From assembly GCA_016294105.1 (NCBI GenBank), contig JAEDCN010000012.1:1-61157 (forward strand): a DNA stretch of 61,157 nt, in the 5' to 3' direction. The translations under genes were made by a program, and so were the position numbers. This document shows, in pieces, positions 1 through 8,766 of the stretch. The first letter of the stretch is position 1, and every line of letters starts with the position of its first letter. The notes under the pieces were generated by a model that did not search any database, had not been told where the DNA came from, and was given only the letters and a program-made list of their open reading frames with translations. This stretch comes from Treponema sp. Lineage in GTDB: Bacteria; Spirochaetota; Spirochaetia; Treponematales; Treponemataceae.

Positions 1-18
1 TCGGTGCTTGGCATCTAC

Positions 19-66
19 CGATGCTTTGCACCAGTCGGTGCTTTGCACCAGTCGGTGCTTTGCACC
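19..66. repeat. 17-bp tandem hairpin repeat upstream of miaB
   Basis: Two and a half to three tandem copies of a 17-bp unit (CGGTGCTTTGCACCAGT; the first copy has A for G). Each unit contains the small palindrome GGTGC-TTT-GCACC. The last copy supplies the putative -35 region of the miaB promoter. Seen directly; function unknown. Confidence 0.8.
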
Positions 67-88
67 TTAGACGAATTTTCGGTATACT
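60..88 (+). promoter_or_regulatory. miaB promoter, leaderless type
   Basis: A weak -35 (TTGCAC, 60-65), a 17-bp spacer and a good -10 (TATACT, 83-88). Only 6 bases separate the -10 from the ATG at 95, so the transcript should start at or within a base or two of the start codon. No Shine-Dalgarno is present. Confidence 0.6.
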
Positions 89-94
89 CATTTC

Positions 95-1489
95 ATGACT
101 TATTTTTTTGAAACTTATGGATGCCAGATGAATAAGGCTGAGTCGGCTGCCATTGAGCAGTTGATGGTGGCTCGTGGGTGGACTGCAGCGGAAACTGCTG
201 AGACTGCGGATTTGGCAATAATTAATACTTGTTCCGTGCGGGCTACGGCGGAAAATCGTATCTTTGGTCGGTTGGGCTGGTTCACAGCATTAAAGGCGGT
301 GCGTTCTGGTTCCAAGGAAGGCAAGCGGGGGCACTTTCCCTTGGCTGCAGAAGCCCATGACAAGGGCCAGCAAAATATCACCTTGGTGGTAACAGGCTGT
401 ATGGCCCAGCGTTTGTTGGATAGCCTAAAAAAGGATTACCCTGTTATCGATTACGTGGTGGGTACCTTCCAAAAGCAGCACTTTGAAGAAATTATTCAGG
501 CGGTGGAAAAAAATCAGCCTCCCCTGGTTATTGATGAGGACCCTGTGTACACCTTTGCTCCCGTGTCCTTGGAGCCTGGTGCTTTCACCGCCTTTGTTCC
601 CATTATGCATGGCTGCAACAACTACTGCACCTACTGCATCGTTCCCCATGTCCGTGGCCGAGAAATTTCCCGCAATCCTGCAGAGGTCTTGTCTGAGCTT
701 GACCAGCTTTCTGCCCACAATGTTCGGGAAATCACCTTGCTGGGACAGAACGTGAATTCCTACCTGTGGAAAAATGAAGATGGCACAGAGCTTGATTTCC
801 CTGGCTTGATGGAGCTCATTGCCCAGCATCTGGAAAAGACAAAATCCCCCATCGGTTGGGTTCGCTTTATGTCCAGCCATCCCAAGGACTTGTCCGACAA
901 GCTCATTGATGTGATTGCCCGCTATCCTGTATTGTGCCGTCACATTCATCTTCCTGTTCAGCATGGCTCAGACCCCATTCTCCGTCGTATGGCTCGCAAG
1001 TACACTCACCAAGAATACCTTGATTTAGTGTCTCGTATTCGAGCTAAGCTACCAGATGCCTCCCTTACCACAGATATCCTCATTGGCTTCCCTGGGGAGA
1101 CGGAGGAGGACTTTGACAAAACCGTGGAATTGATGGAAAAGGTTCGCTATCAGGCTGCCTACATGTACTATTACAATCCCCGTGAAGGAACTCCTGCTGC
1201 CAAATATCCCGACCAGATTCCCTTGGACACAAAGAAGGAGCGGCTCCAGCGGATTATCGACATGCAGCTGGTAATTACACGGGAAGAAACAGCCAAGCGA
1301 CTGGGCCAAACCGTAATGGTGCTGGCAGAAACTGTTTCCCGAGATAACAAGGCTGAACTTTTAGGTAAAACAGCTCAGGACGAACGGGTGGTGTTTGCCG
1401 CTCCAGAATCCCTGTGTGGTAGCTTTGTTCAGGTGCAACTCCTTGAATTGACGGGTAATACTATCCGTGGTAAGGTTGTAGACAATTAG
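95..1489 (+). CDS. miaB: tRNA-2-methylthio-N6-isopentenyladenosine37 methylthiotransferase MiaB
   Basis: Radical-SAM methylthiotransferase that adds the 2-methylthio group to i6A37 of tRNAs reading UNN codons, using two 4Fe-4S clusters. The UPF0004 N-terminal domain has its three cluster cysteines visible (C10 in ETYGCQMN, C46 in NTCSVR, and one near residue 101 in VVTGCMAQR). A CxxxCxxC radical-SAM motif (HGCNNYCTYC) lies near residue 175, and a C-terminal TRAM-like region follows. The 464 residues are slightly long for the family because of an insertion at about residues 62-93, between the N-terminal cysteines. The ATG is taken as start because the MTYFFETYGC opening is typical and a -10 box sits 6 bases upstream. 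Confidence 0.95.
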   Translation: MTYFFETYGCQMNKAESAAIEQLMVARGWTAAETAETADLAIINTCSVRATAENRIFGRLGWFTALKAVRSGSKEGKRGHFPLAAEAHDKGQQNITLVVTGCMAQRLLDSLKKDYPVIDYVVGTFQKQHFEEIIQAVEKNQPPLVIDEDPVYTFAPVSLEPGAFTAFVPIMHGCNNYCTYCIVPHVRGREISRNPAEVLSELDQLSAHNVREITLLGQNVNSYLWKNEDGTELDFPGLMELIAQHLEKTKSPIGWVRFMSSHPKDLSDKLIDVIARYPVLCRHIHLPVQHGSDPILRRMARKYTHQEYLDLVSRIRAKLPDASLTTDILIGFPGETEEDFDKTVELMEKVRYQAAYMYYYNPREGTPAAKYPDQIPLDTKKERLQRIIDMQLVITREETAKRLGQTVMVLAETVSRDNKAELLGKTAQDERVVFAAPESLCGSFVQVQLLELTGNTIRGKVVDN

Positions 1490-1496
1490 CCGATAC

Positions 1497-1538
1497 TATA
1501 ATGGGAGGCAGAAAAAATTCTGCTTTCCAGAATGGAGG
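1497..1538 (+). promoter_or_regulatory. -10 box and ribosome-binding site for the LapA-like gene
   Basis: TATAAT at 1497-1502 follows the miaB stop by a few bases. GGAGG at 1534-1538 lies 5 bases before ATG 1544, which argues for that ATG and against the in-frame ATG at 1532 that overlaps the Shine-Dalgarno. Confidence 0.5.
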
Positions 1539-1543
1539 ATTTT

Positions 1544-1948
1544 ATGCCTTGGAAATTAGTAGGATTTATCGTCTGTCTGGTGTTAGGCACCTGTTTTGCA
1601 GGTTTTAATCTTAAAAATAGCTGTAACATCTCCTTTGGTTTTCATACCTTTGAAAATATACCGATTTTTTTAAGTTTGATTATTGCCTTTGCCTGCGGTG
1701 TGGTGGTTACCTTGCCCTTTACGGTAATCAAAAAGAAAAGTGCCAAGGAAAAGCAGGCTCTGGCAGAAAAAAAGGCTCTAAAAAAAATCAAGCAAAATCA
1801 GCTGAAGGAAGAAAAGTCAAAGGCTTCTGCTGAAAAAGCTACTGCTAAAGAGGCAAAACAGCAGCAAAAGGAAGCAAAGAAGGCGGAACAAAAGCAGAAG
1901 TCCGCTGAATCAACATCGGGAACGGCGAATTCTGGTACAAGGGAGTAG
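1544..1948 (+). CDS. LapA/DUF1049-like small membrane protein with charged coiled-coil tail
   Basis: About 134 residues. The N-terminal half has two hydrophobic segments (roughly residues 4-24 and 40-63) enclosing a short polar loop, the arrangement of LapA-domain (DUF1049) inner-membrane proteins. The second half is almost entirely Lys, Glu, Ala and Gln and should be a long cytoplasmic coiled coil. The start at 1544 is preferred over 1532 because of the GGAGG just upstream. It lies between miaB and the SPOR gene, only 2 bases before the latter, so the two are probably co-transcribed. Family placement rests on topology and length; function is not established. Confidence 0.6.
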   Translation: MPWKLVGFIVCLVLGTCFAGFNLKNSCNISFGFHTFENIPIFLSLIIAFACGVVVTLPFTVIKKKSAKEKQALAEKKALKKIKQNQLKEEKSKASAEKATAKEAKQQQKEAKKAEQKQKSAESTSGTANSGTRE

Positions 1949-1950
1949 GG

Positions 1951-3012
1951 ATGATGAGAGGAAAGCTGCTTCGGCTGGTGTTCTGTAGTTTACTGGCTCT
2001 TTGTAGCCTTGCTCCTGTGTGGAGTCAGGTGGCCGCCCAAATAATACAGAATGCTGTGGAAAAGTCTTCCAGCGACAATGCTTCTCTACCCACCATCATT
2101 CAAGAGGTGGAAAAGGCTGCTATCACTGCCGATGCCTCAAACCAGCGATCCTTATACACCTTTCTTGGCTCCTTGACAGAGCAGCTGGGTGACTATGGAA
2201 GTGCTGCTTCTTGGTATGCCAAGGCAGCAGGAATTTCTGCAGCCCCTGCACCAAACACCCCAGCCTTTACCTCCGAGGAGTTGGTTTTGGCTGCAGTTCG
2301 CTGTAGCCTCAGCTGTGGAGAAAGTCAGCAGGCAGAAGGCTACCTAGCATTTTTGGGAAACTCCACTAATGAGAAAACCCAAGCCTACGCTCGCCTCTAC
2401 AAGATGTGGAGTACCCTCAGTACCGTGAACTCTAGCCAGCAGCTGTCAGAACCAGTTGCAGTGCTGCAGTCCTATGCCACTATGGCTTCCATGAAATGGG
2501 TTCGTTCTTCCGTCTACCTTACCTTGTGGTATCTTACTGGAAATGCCGAGTGGAGCTCCAAGCTCCAGAAAGAATATCCAGAGTCTGCGGAAACTGCGGT
2601 GGTAACGGGCAAGGCACAAATCCTTCCCACTCCCTTCTGGTTTTTTCTTCCTAGAACTGAAGTGGCTTACAATTCTGCTACAGAAAGTAAGGCTACTACA
2701 GCTAGTTCTGAAAATAAATCTAGCGGAACAAGTGCATCGAATACTAAAACAGATAAAGCCAGTGTCTCTAGCAGTGCAGAAAGCCACGTTATCCTACGGC
2801 AGCAGGTGGGCTTTTTCCGTAACAAGGAAAATGCGGAAAATCTTGTTGCCCGCCTTACGGAAGCTGGTTTCAAAAGTGATATTACCAAAGAAGTTCGCGC
2901 AAGTGGCACCTCCTACTTTGTGGTTACAGTGCCAGAGGATGCTCAAAAATCCATGGGCATGAAGCTGAAAACCGCTGGCTTTGAATGCTACCCAGTTTTC
3001 GCTGATGAGTAA
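1951..3012 (+). CDS. Secreted TPR-like protein with C-terminal SPOR domain
   Basis: 353 residues. A typical signal peptide (MRGKLLRLVFCSLLALCSLA, cleavage near VWSQ) precedes an alanine-rich helical region with TPR-like spacing (about 40-190), a Ser/Thr/Lys-rich linker (about 230-270) and a SPOR domain at the end (about 275-350, beginning HVILRQQVGFF). SPOR domains bind denuded glycan strands of peptidoglycan, so the protein probably acts in the periplasm at the division site or cell wall. The start lies 3 bases after the preceding stop; an ATGATG allows initiation at 1951 or 1954. Confidence 0.75.
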   Translation: MMRGKLLRLVFCSLLALCSLAPVWSQVAAQIIQNAVEKSSSDNASLPTIIQEVEKAAITADASNQRSLYTFLGSLTEQLGDYGSAASWYAKAAGISAAPAPNTPAFTSEELVLAAVRCSLSCGESQQAEGYLAFLGNSTNEKTQAYARLYKMWSTLSTVNSSQQLSEPVAVLQSYATMASMKWVRSSVYLTLWYLTGNAEWSSKLQKEYPESAETAVVTGKAQILPTPFWFFLPRTEVAYNSATESKATTASSENKSSGTSASNTKTDKASVSSSAESHVILRQQVGFFRNKENAENLVARLTEAGFKSDITKEVRASGTSYFVVTVPEDAQKSMGMKLKTAGFECYPVFADE

Positions 3013-3083
3013 GATTTAAACATCAGCCCCGACGAATAAGATTTAAACGTCGGCCCTGATGAATAAGATTGACGTTGGGCTTT
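3004..3083. repeat. Three 27-bp hairpin repeats with covarying stems
   Basis: Tandem units of the form GAYG-rataagatttaaa-CRTC-rGCCC. In copy 1 the arms are GCTGATG/CATCAGC, in copy 2 CCGACG/CGTCGG, so both arms change together; copy 3 has lost a few bases. Copy 1 overlaps the stop codon of the SPOR gene. Confidence 0.75.
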
Positions 3084-3127
3084 ACGAAAAAGTTTTAACC
3101 TTACAGGTAAGGCTTTAAAAAGAAAAT

Positions 3128-3173
3128 GCCGTCTGGAAGCAGTTTTTTTAACAGCTGCCAGACGGCTCTTGTT
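3128..3173. terminator. Intrinsic terminator between convergent genes
   Basis: GCCGTCTGG at 3128-3136 pairs with CCAGACGGC at 3158-3166; the stem extends inward as GCAG/CTGC around a T7 loop. A T-rich stretch follows on the plus strand, and the loop bases and flanking A residues may serve the minus strand. It separates the forward SPOR gene from the reverse OmpA-type gene. Confidence 0.7.
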
Positions 3174-5483
3174 TTATTTATCCAGAATGAATTCCACTCG
3201 GCGGTTTTTCCACCAGTTGGGCTTGTCTGCTCGTGATACCACGGGCTTCCGTCCTCCTATACCTACCGTTGAAAGTCTGTCGCTTCTCACTCCAAATCCT
3301 ACTAGCATATCACGCACCAGCTTTGCTCGTGCCTCTGACAGGGGAACCAGCGGAATATTGCCGTTGGCAGTGGAGGTTTCTTCTGCCTCGGTACCAGTGA
3401 TATTGTTGGCGTGGCCTTCAATACGAACGCTGTAATCAGGGAATTTATTCAAAATCTGAGCAATACGCTGGATAACCTTGATGTTGTTGTCAATGGTTGC
3501 CTTGTCCAGACCCTTTTTGGGGTCCTCATCAAGACCCACAAAGTCTGCACTGTCGCTACGGAAAATGATAGAAGGAACCTGGATTTTCAGCACATTGCCT
3601 TCATGAATAACAAGTACGTCTACGGACAATTCTCCACGAGCCTCTGAGCTCATGCCATTTTCATCCTTAGCAGAAAAGCTGAAGGGATAGTCCGTGGCAG
3701 ACTGCACCAGCTCTCCTGTGTTGCTGCGTCCGTTCCATTCCAGCTTTTTCGGTGCATCTCCCACACCAGAGCGAGACCAAATCAGGTTGTTGTTTTCTGG
3801 GTCATACACGTTGAAGGACCAGCTGGCCACAGGGATTTCTGAGGTAACTCCCAAGTCAATGGTGAGCTTGTCATCAACACCGTCGTTGTCGGGGCTAAAG
3901 TATCGGGGAGAAGTGTGAACGGACAGAATAGGTCTGTTTTCCTCTCCATCGTGAATGGAGGTAGCCTGCAATTCAGGCTCATCGGGAGTAATCACCTCTG
4001 CAATAACCTCTTCCTGTACCGTGTAGTCGGCTTCTAGTCGGATGGCATTACCGTTCAAGGCTTTTATGCCCAGTGGGGTTATCTTTACTGGAGAAAGCCG
4101 CACAGACTTGAGCATTTTCGTATCAGGATCATGCTCTACCGCTGCAAGGTAGGACTCCTGATTGTAGAAAGGCGCCCCTGCACTCCCACGGAATTGAATT
4201 ACTTCCTGCTCATTGCAGAAGGTGCTGGTAATCATACCTGTTACTAATGAGGAATTGTAGGTACCATTGACAATCTCCATTTTAGTCACTCCTTCCACCA
4301 GCCAGTGCTTCTGACCTTCCAGCAGATGGAGGATTTCTTGAGCTTGGCTATCCTTGGTGGAAGCAGTCACAGGCTGCTTCTTGTAATCGCCATCCCATAA
4401 GGATTTTTCACTAATGGTCATGAGAACATCGTCTTGGTTTCGCACCTTGATTTCGTCGGTGCCAGAAATAGTTATATCAATACGGCGGGTCAGGTTATTG
4501 ATGGAGCTGTTGATGGCAGTAATGTAGATGCCGTTTCGCCGCAAGGTACTGCTTACCCAGGTGTATACTTCCTGGGCATTGTCTGCCTGGAAAATGATTT
4601 CTTCTTCACGAGGATTGAAGAACATAAATTGGGCTTCGTTGGAATTGGTAAAATACCATAAACCCTCCAAGTGGTTTTGGAAGGAAGCAAGGGTTCCATC
4701 CAGAATCTTGTTTAATTCCGTTGAGCTGGCCTTTGATTCCTGTACCCGAGTTTCCACATCCTTTACGTATTTGCCGGAAGCCATATCCCAAATATAGCGT
4801 GTTTGAATCTGGTCAAGGGTGTTGCTGCCAGCAGAGGTATCGGAACGATAGACCCAAACGGGAAAGCTCACCCCATTGGCCTTTTGTGATTCGTAGGATT
4901 CGTGGCGTTCCAACTGCTGCACAAAGATGGTGCTGTCAGAACGGAAATCGCCCACTAAGTTTAGCACCAGCGTAGTATCATGTTTTTCCGGTGAAAAGAA
5001 TTTCATGACAGTATCGTTGTCTTCCAAAAAGCCTGAATACATGAGGAAATTCTTATGATTTCCCACAAAATCCATACAGGAATAGGAAAAGGTTCGTATC
5101 TGGATAATTTCTGTGTCGATGATGGCAGACCGTTCGTACTGCCCCTTGTAGGGATTGTACAAGCCCACAAGAATCTGGAGGTAGGGGCTGGTCATCTTCT
5201 TGATGGTGTTGATTTGGTCGTCATAACCATCTCCATCAAAGTCGATGCTCAAGGTTCCCAACAGGGTTTCGTCACTGTTCAAGGGAACGAGAGACACCAA
5301 GGTATCTTCAGCTTCTTCTTTCTGAACTTTTACCGTTTCATGTTTTTGAGCCGTGGTTTGAGGAATAACCGTTTGGGAACGGGTTACTCCTTGGGAGGTG
5401 GTTTCCTGGGAATCCTCCATAAAAAAAACAAGACCCAAGGAAATTGCCACAATAACAAAGATGATTAAAACCAGTCGCTTCAT
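3174..5483 (-). CDS. Large OmpA-domain envelope protein (treponemal type)
   Basis: 769 residues. One N-terminal membrane segment (residues 3-21, not a clear lipobox) anchors the protein. A long treponemal region follows, including a lipocalin/pallilysin-like stretch (LEGLWYF near residue 275). An FlgD/CHU_C-like Ig domain (YFSPDNDGVDD near 515) comes next, then a C-terminal OmpA-type peptidoglycan-binding domain (about 640-769; VRIEGHANN ... NRRVEF). The arrangement recalls T. pallidum Tp0624, though this protein is longer, so orthology is only a suggestion. It probably tethers the envelope to peptidoglycan. A -10-like TATGAT ends 6 bases before its ATG, suggesting a leaderless transcript. 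Confidence 0.8.
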   Translation of the reverse strand: MKRLVLIIFVIVAISLGLVFFMEDSQETTSQGVTRSQTVIPQTTAQKHETVKVQKEEAEDTLVSLVPLNSDETLLGTLSIDFDGDGYDDQINTIKKMTSPYLQILVGLYNPYKGQYERSAIIDTEIIQIRTFSYSCMDFVGNHKNFLMYSGFLEDNDTVMKFFSPEKHDTTLVLNLVGDFRSDSTIFVQQLERHESYESQKANGVSFPVWVYRSDTSAGSNTLDQIQTRYIWDMASGKYVKDVETRVQESKASSTELNKILDGTLASFQNHLEGLWYFTNSNEAQFMFFNPREEEIIFQADNAQEVYTWVSSTLRRNGIYITAINSSINNLTRRIDITISGTDEIKVRNQDDVLMTISEKSLWDGDYKKQPVTASTKDSQAQEILHLLEGQKHWLVEGVTKMEIVNGTYNSSLVTGMITSTFCNEQEVIQFRGSAGAPFYNQESYLAAVEHDPDTKMLKSVRLSPVKITPLGIKALNGNAIRLEADYTVQEEVIAEVITPDEPELQATSIHDGEENRPILSVHTSPRYFSPDNDGVDDKLTIDLGVTSEIPVASWSFNVYDPENNNLIWSRSGVGDAPKKLEWNGRSNTGELVQSATDYPFSFSAKDENGMSSEARGELSVDVLVIHEGNVLKIQVPSIIFRSDSADFVGLDEDPKKGLDKATIDNNIKVIQRIAQILNKFPDYSVRIEGHANNITGTEAEETSTANGNIPLVPLSEARAKLVRDMLVGFGVRSDRLSTVGIGGRKPVVSRADKPNWWKNRRVEFILDK

Positions 5484-5495
5484 GGAGCTATCATA

Positions 5496-6248
5496 CTATT
5501 TTCTACAGATAATTACCATAGTGGCAGCTTTTTGGTTGTAGGGAGCCTGTTCAAAGTCCCCGTAAATCTCTGCACTGGAAAAACCACATTCCAGCAGAGT
5601 CTTCCGTAGCTCCACCGCAGAATACAGTCTCTGCACAAATTCATGTTCAATTCGCTGATTTGATTCATCATCAATGAGAATCCAGCGGGAACGCAGTCCT
5701 TCCCAGGCTCCCTCCACAGAAAATTCTGTCAACACAGTTTTTCCGCTGCGACAGAACCATTCTCCTTCGGTAAAATCTCGAACGGCATTTTCACGGCTCA
5801 AGCATTCCATCACAAAGTAGCCGCCTTTTTTTACCGATGCGGCAATGTTCTGCAAGATTTTTGTGTCCTCTGCAATGGTGTCGCAGTAGCCAAAGGAGGT
5901 GTACAGGTTCACCGCCACATCAAATGCTTCTGGTGCTTGAAATTGCCGCAGGTCAGCCTGAATGGTGGTGATTTTAACTTCTTCGTCAGCGGCAGTTTCT
6001 TGAGCCAAATCTAGGTAGGGGCCAATCATATCCACCCCAGTTACATCCATGTCCAGTAAAGCTAGTTCCACGGTAATTCGTCCCGGTCCACAGCCTGCAT
6101 CAAGAATCTTGCTTCCTGGGGAAAGCTGACAAATATTTACAATGGCCTGGGCAATGCCAGAAGCCTCAGCCCAATGGTGGGCATCAAACATAATGGGGCC
6201 ATAGTTCAACCAAAAATTTTCCTTTTCAAACCATTGTTGCTCGCTCAT
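5496..6248 (-). CDS. Class I SAM-dependent methyltransferase
   Basis: 250 residues with a Rossmann-type methyltransferase fold. Motif I is ILDAGCGPGRITVELA near residue 45, followed by the acidic motif VTGVDM. The substrate cannot be told from sequence. It lies upstream of the OmpA-type gene on the same strand, but each gene has its own -10 box. TATACT at 6255-6260 (complement) ends 6 bases before the ATG and there is no Shine-Dalgarno, so the mRNA should be leaderless. Confidence 0.8.
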   Translation of the reverse strand: MSEQQWFEKENFWLNYGPIMFDAHHWAEASGIAQAIVNICQLSPGSKILDAGCGPGRITVELALLDMDVTGVDMIGPYLDLAQETAADEEVKITTIQADLRQFQAPEAFDVAVNLYTSFGYCDTIAEDTKILQNIAASVKKGGYFVMECLSRENAVRDFTEGEWFCRSGKTVLTEFSVEGAWEGLRSRWILIDDESNQRIEHEFVQRLYSAVELRKTLLECGFSSAEIYGDFEQAPYNQKAATMVIICRK

Positions 6249-6311
6249 GGACCCAGTATATCACAAAAATCACGGCAGATACAGGGTGGGTTCTTTTAGA
6301 TAAAAAATTGA

Positions 6312-6340
6312 TTGATAATTTCAGATATACTTGATAGAAT
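6312..6340 (+). promoter_or_regulatory. Promoter of the Na/phosphate symporter gene, leaderless type
   Basis: TTGATA (6312-6317), a 17-bp spacer and TAGAAT (6335-6340), then six bases before the GTG at 6347. A good match to a housekeeping sigma promoter that also decides the GTG start. Confidence 0.7.
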
Positions 6341-6346
6341 GAAAAT

Positions 6347-8005
6347 GTGAGTATCTTGTCCATTATTTTACAGCTCGTGGGTGCCCTAGGATTCCTTCTG
6401 TATGGAATGAAACTTATGAGTGACGGTATCCAAAAAAGTGCAGGCAAGAGTCTGCACCGTATTTTGGGGTTGATGACTGGTAATCGTTTCTTTGCAATGC
6501 TTACTGGTATGTTCATCACCATGTTGATTCAGTCCTCTGGTGCCACTACCGTTATGGTTGTTTCCTTTGTAAATGCTGGCCTTCTGAGTCTTACCCAGTC
6601 GGTGGGAATTATCTTTGGTGCCAACATTGGTACTACCATTACGGCATGGATTGTTGCCTTCTTTGGATTTAACTTCAAGATTTCTACCCTAGCTATTCCA
6701 CTCTTTGGAATCGGTTTTTTCTTTACTAGCATAAAAAGATTAAAGAAACAGAATATTGGGGAAGCCATCATGGGCTTTGGTCTTTTGTTTCTGGGACTTG
6801 ATTTGCTGTCCAAGTCCATTCCTACCCTGGATGCCTCCAACATCGGCTTTTTGACGGCTTGGACCGACAAGGGTGTCCTCAGCATTGTTATCGGAATTAT
6901 TGCAGGTATGGCCATTACCGTACTTTTGCATTCCTCCAGTGCTTCCACTGCCATTATCTTGACCATGTCCCACAATGGACTTTTACCCTGGACCTTTGCC
7001 GCTGCCATGGTTTTGGGAAGCAATATCGGTTCCACCATTGATGCTGTGATTGCAGCCTGGGGTACAAAGGTAAATGCTCGTCGTGCAGCCTTGATCCACG
7101 TCTTGTTTAACGTAACGGGAACCCTCTGGGCCGCAATTCTTCTGCATCCTCTGCTGGTTCTGGTGGATGCTCTGGTGCCTGGACCAGTGCATGAGCATAT
7201 TACTTATCACATCGCCATGCTCCACACTGTGTTTAATGTGATTAATACTCTGGTGTTCTTGCCCTTTGCTCGTCAGATTGCCGCCCTTACCGAACGGATT
7301 ATTAAACCTAAGGATGATGAGGTGGCTGGCGTGTACAAGCTGGACTTTGTGGAAACAGGTTCCAAGGAAAATGCTGCCGCTTATGTGATTCGAGCTGAAA
7401 AGGAAATCGAGAACATGACAGAGGTAGTAACTCGGATGTTCGACAGGATTTCCATGGGATTCAATAATCGCACCATGGAATTTGTGGAAACTCAGATGGA
7501 GCCCCTTACTCAGGATGAAGATTATGCAGACCAGATGCAGGAGCAGCTGACTAATTACTTGGTGCGTTGCTCCCAGCTTCCCATGAGCGACAAGCTGAAG
7601 AACAATGTTTCGGTGATGCTGCGTATTGTAGATGATTTGGAAAACATGACCGACGACTGCTATACCATTGCGTTGTTGCTGCAACGAAGCATCGAAAAGG
7701 AAATGATCTTTGCAGAAGAGGATATGGAGCGACTCCATCCCTACATTGAGTTAGCACATCGCTTCTTGGAGTTTATCCGAGAAAACATCAACAAGCACTT
7801 GAACGACGACCAGCTGGCTGTGGCTCAGGTACTGGAAGACCAGATTGACCTGCTGAGAAAGAACCTGAAAAAGGTGGCTCGAAAGCGACTGGAGGGTGGT
7901 GCCAACGTAAAGGCAGAGCTTTTGTACATCGATTTGGTACGAAATATCGAAAAGATTGGAGACAGAGCCTTTAATATTTCTGAGGCTTTGGCCATGACCC
8001 AATAG
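6347..8005 (+). CDS. Na+/phosphate symporter with C-terminal PhoU domain
   Basis: 552 residues of the NptA/YjbB family. The membrane half (about 1-310) holds two inverted Na/Pi-cotransporter repeats, each with the diagnostic QSS/HSS signature (MLIQSSGATTVMVV near residue 60 and LLHSSSASTAIIL near 195). The C-terminal part (about 345-550) is helical and charged and matches the PhoU-like domain that modulates phosphate import. GTG start chosen from the promoter just upstream. It is flanked by its own promoter and terminator, so it is monocistronic. Confidence 0.9.
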   Translation: MSILSIILQLVGALGFLLYGMKLMSDGIQKSAGKSLHRILGLMTGNRFFAMLTGMFITMLIQSSGATTVMVVSFVNAGLLSLTQSVGIIFGANIGTTITAWIVAFFGFNFKISTLAIPLFGIGFFFTSIKRLKKQNIGEAIMGFGLLFLGLDLLSKSIPTLDASNIGFLTAWTDKGVLSIVIGIIAGMAITVLLHSSSASTAIILTMSHNGLLPWTFAAAMVLGSNIGSTIDAVIAAWGTKVNARRAALIHVLFNVTGTLWAAILLHPLLVLVDALVPGPVHEHITYHIAMLHTVFNVINTLVFLPFARQIAALTERIIKPKDDEVAGVYKLDFVETGSKENAAAYVIRAEKEIENMTEVVTRMFDRISMGFNNRTMEFVETQMEPLTQDEDYADQMQEQLTNYLVRCSQLPMSDKLKNNVSVMLRIVDDLENMTDDCYTIALLLQRSIEKEMIFAEEDMERLHPYIELAHRFLEFIRENINKHLNDDQLAVAQVLEDQIDLLRKNLKKVARKRLEGGANVKAELLYIDLVRNIEKIGDRAFNISEALAMTQ

Positions 8006-8023
8006 GTTGTTATACCAACAAAA

Positions 8024-8053
8024 AATAACCCAGCAGAAGCTGGGTTATTTTTT
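8024..8053. terminator. Bidirectional intrinsic terminator
   Basis: AATAACCCAGC (8024-8034), loop AGAA, GCTGGGTTATT (8039-8049), then T8 on the plus strand and A6 before the stem serving the minus strand. It lies between convergent genes. Confidence 0.9.
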
Positions 8054-8056
8054 TAG

Positions 8057-8737
8057 CTATTTCTTTTTCCAAGGACCTTGGATGGCCTCTTTCAATGGAA
8101 CATCGAATTCCCGGTGGCCAGGATAGAGCTTGGTATCTGGTGGCAGCTGCATAATGCGGCGCAGACTGTTATAAAGCTGCTGTTGATTGCCACTGTACAA
8201 GTCGCTGTGTCCATAGCCACCGTAAAACAGGGTATCTCCACTGATAAGCACGCCCTCCTGCTGGTTGTACAGACAGATGGAGCCGTTGCTGTGGCCTGGA
8301 GTGTGGAGCACCTTCCACTGGGCTGCTTCTTCGGGACAGGGAATGCCAGCTACCTTTGCTAAGGTATCTCCTTCTTCTACCCAGCAGTCAGGCTCTGGGA
8401 TGTTGGAAAGGGCTTCTGTCAGCTGAGGCAATCCCATCATCTGCAGGTCGTAGCCGTGGGCTTCTAGGGCATCGGGGCCAAAGTAGCAACTTTCTTCCTG
8501 GTGGGCCACCAAGGGAATGTTTCCGCAGGCTTCCCGCAGGTCTTGGATACCAAAAATATGGTCAAAGTGACCGTGGGTACAAACAATGGCCACTGGCACC
8601 AATTCCTGGGAAGCCAAGAACTGGCTGATGGAAAGGATGTCTCCTCCTGGATCAACCACAAAAACATACTTGTCCTTCAGGGGCACAATGAGGGTATTTA
8701 CCTGAAAGGCTCCAGTAACAAAATTCCATATTTTCAT
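8057..8737 (-). CDS. Metallo-beta-lactamase-fold hydrolase (glyoxalase II-like)
   Basis: 226 residues with the binuclear-metal motif THGHFDH (HxHxDH) near residue 57, a later TPGHSNG histidine and a conserved SGDTLF aspartate loop. This is the glyoxalase II/YcbL-type MBL hydrolase family; the thioester substrate is not determined. It lies 30 bases downstream of the RNA-binding protein gene on the same strand with no evident promoter between, so it is probably the last gene of a three-gene operon (UPF0158-GNAT, DbpA-like, MBL). Confidence 0.8.
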   Translation of the reverse strand: MKIWNFVTGAFQVNTLIVPLKDKYVFVVDPGGDILSISQFLASQELVPVAIVCTHGHFDHIFGIQDLREACGNIPLVAHQEESCYFGPDALEAHGYDLQMMGLPQLTEALSNIPEPDCWVEEGDTLAKVAGIPCPEEAAQWKVLHTPGHSNGSICLYNQQEGVLISGDTLFYGGYGHSDLYSGNQQQLYNSLRRIMQLPPDTKLYPGHREFDVPLKEAIQGPWKKK

Positions 8738-8766
8738 GTCATTCCCCTTACCGTAGATGTCGGTGA

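Noticed and set aside
6983..7738. 251-codon reverse open frame inside the Na/phosphate symporter gene
   Set aside because: Antisense shadow: low-complexity His/Gln/Ser composition, no ribosome site, and the forward gene is clearly real.
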